From an uncultured Eubacteriales bacterium (lineage in GTDB: Bacteria > Bacillota > Clostridia > Christensenellales > Borkfalkiaceae): DNA of 7,103 nt. Below the pieces are notes generated by a model. The model was not told the DNA's origin. It searched no databases and saw nothing but the letters and a program-made list of their open reading frames with translations. Position numbers and translations under genes: made by a program. Shown here piece after piece: positions 6,513 to 7,103 of the stretch. Numbering within the stretch: the first letter of the stretch is position 1; each line of letters begins with the position of its first letter. Where the stretch lies: contig URMT01000087.1 in the NCBI GenBank assembly GCA_900549005.1, forward strand, positions 1 to 7,103, given 5' to 3'.

Positions 6513-6548
6513 GCCGCACGGGCGCCGCTTTTGCGGCGCCCGTGCGGC
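6513..6548 (-). terminator. Strong hairpin terminator after the 34-residue gene
   Basis: A perfect 16-bp stem, GCCGCACGGGCGCCGC (6513-6528) with its complement (6533-6548), closes a TTTT loop. It begins directly after the stop codon of the small minus-strand gene. The T-tract is poor on that strand (TTGATTGTTA) and better on the plus strand (TATTTTTCTTT), so it may work in both directions. Confidence 0.75.
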
Positions 6549-6549
6549 A

Positions 6550-6654
6550 CTATTTTTCTTTATCCTCTTTTTCGTCGCGTGCGCGAAGCGAGGCTATATA
6601 TTCGCTGTATTGCTTTTCGCTCAGCTTTGCAATCTTTTTCTTTTTTGCCGACAT
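6550..6654 (-). CDS. Small lysine-rich hypothetical protein (34 residues)
   Basis: I do not recognise this protein. It opens with MSAKKKKIAKLSEKQYSEYI, continues with a short Ala/Ser/Leu/Arg segment (21-26) and ends in a highly charged Glu/Lys/Asp tail (27-34). The net charge is about +4, with no membrane segment, Cys or signal peptide. The middle (about 10-26) could form one amphipathic helix. Support for a real gene: GGAGGT (6668-6663) lies eight bases before the ATG, the frame is clean, and a 16-bp terminator begins one base after the TAG. It is transcribed in the same direction as the marR operon but separated from it by that terminator. A nucleic-acid-binding or ribosome-associated role is conceivable from its charge, but nothing shows it. 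Confidence 0.7.
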   Translation of the reverse strand: MSAKKKKIAKLSEKQYSEYIASLRARDEKEDKEK

Positions 6655-6771
6655 AAAAAAATACCTCCGCATTTTTTTAGGTGATTATGGGCTTGGACCC
6701 GCATTTTTATTCTTGTAGGGTAAATAAAATGTTGTGCCGCGCTCATCACTCATCACGTTGCAAAGCAACTC

Positions 6772-6952
6772 ATAGCTGAAACTTCACCTTCTGTCATTTT
6801 GAGCGGAGCCGCAGGCGAAGTCGAAAAATCTCTTAAAGAGAGTATTTTTGTTTTGAGATTTCTCCGCTTCACTCACTTCGTTCGTTTCGGTCGAAATGAC
6901 GCTGTGGGAGGGGATAGCTTTGGTTGTTTTGGCACATTAACAATTCAGCTAT
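6772..6952. repeat. Outer inverted repeat enclosing the MITE-like element
   Basis: ATAGCTGAA (6772-6780) is perfectly mirrored by TTCAGCTAT (6944-6952), 163 bases apart. The pair brackets the element at 6793-6900. Just outside on the left is a small hairpin, GTTGC-AAA-GCAAC (6757-6769). It may be the end of a larger composite element; a chance match is possible at nine bases. Confidence 0.4.
6793..6900. repeat. MITE-like inverted repeat element, 108 bp
   Basis: The left end GTCATTTTGAGC is mirrored at the right end by GGTCGAAATGAC with two mismatches. Inside, GAAAAATCTC (6824-6833) is mirrored by GAGATTTCTC (6855-6864). The centre holds TCTCT-TAA-AGAGA. No transposase is encoded, so any mobility would depend on an enzyme supplied elsewhere. 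Repeats of this kind are common in gut Firmicutes assemblies as I recall them; the copy number here is unknown. Confidence 0.6.
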
Positions 6953-6985
6953 AAAAAATTCCGTGCGGTTTCCCGCACGGAATTT
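6953..6985 (-). terminator. Minus-strand terminator for a gene to the right of the window
   Basis: A perfect 13-bp stem, AAATTCCGTGCGG (6956-6968) with CCGCACGGAATTT (6973-6985), closes a four-base TTTC loop. On the minus strand six T follow, partly within the stem; the plus strand lacks a T-run. It therefore implies a minus-strand transcript entering from the right edge. Confidence 0.75.
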
Positions 6986-7010
6986 GCAAATTGTTTTAGA
7001 ATAATAATGT

Positions 7011-7103
7011 GCGCAAGCAGGGTTTCCCTGCGCCAGCGCGACAGCATTTGCTGCGGCAGCAGGCTCACTGGAAGTGAATTCGCGCGACCTACTGCTCAGA
7101 TAG
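7011..7103. other. Structured sequence at the right edge, unidentified
   Basis: Several hairpins occur in a row: GCAGGG-TTT-CCCTGC (7017-7031), CAGCA-TT-TGCTG (7042-7053), TCACT-GGA-AGTGA (7065-7077), and an outer GCAGCAGG (7056-7063) with CCTACTGC (7088-7095, one mismatch). It could be the 3' part of a minus-strand RNA ending at the terminator at 6953-6985, a dispersed repeat, or a leader. It matches no RNA family I know, and no frame across it is persuasive. Confidence 0.3.

Noticed and set aside
7007..7103. Plus-strand frame from the ATG at 7007 open to the window end
   Set aside because: It has no ribosome binding site, sits on a hairpin-rich sequence, and all nearby frames are similarly uninformative.

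Overview
The window looks like a piece of the chromosome of an endospore-forming Firmicute (class Clostridia or a relative). The strongest evidence is a gene with the middle and C-terminal domains of SpoIVA, a protein found only in spore formers. Strong GGAGG ribosome binding sites, fairly balanced coding sequence beside AT-rich spacers, and short palindromic intergenic repeats fit a gut-type clostridial genome. I cannot place the organism more precisely from the sequence alone.

Layout, left to right. Positions 1-392 are a gene-free spacer with a MITE/REP-like palindromic repeat. Positions 393-1484 (+) encode a SpoIVA-like spore morphogenetic protein. Its N-terminal ATPase domain has shrunk to about 105 residues and lacks the Walker A lysine. 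One strong and one weaker terminator follow (1488-1577). Positions 1578-2185 are a gene-free stretch rich in alternating purine-pyrimidine sequence and CATATG palindromes.

The minus strand then carries a three-gene operon, read from right to left: a MarR-family repressor (6339-5905), then two ABC exporter half-transporters (5827-4085 and 4088-2292) joined by an ATGA overlap, ending at a palindromic terminator (2213-2174). The promoter is near consensus (TTGACA, 17 bp, TATACT). It is overlapped by two palindromes that are good candidates for an autoregulatory MarR operator. The first ABC subunit has Asp in place of the catalytic Glu and Gln in place of the switch His, whereas the second keeps all catalytic residues. 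This is the signature of a heterodimeric multidrug exporter with one degenerate ATPase site (BmrCD, LmrCD, TM287/288 type). The expected circuit is that MarR senses a toxic ligand, leaves the operator, and both exporter halves are made.

Upstream of this operon, a separate minus-strand unit encodes a 34-residue, lysine-rich protein with a strong ribosome binding site and a 16-bp terminator hairpin. Beyond it are a MITE-like inverted repeat nested in a second inverted repeat, another minus-oriented terminator, and a structured sequence at the right edge that I cannot identify.

The most unusual item is the SpoIVA-like protein with a collapsed, apparently dead ATPase domain. The uncharacterised 34-residue gene and the CATATG-rich spacer come next.
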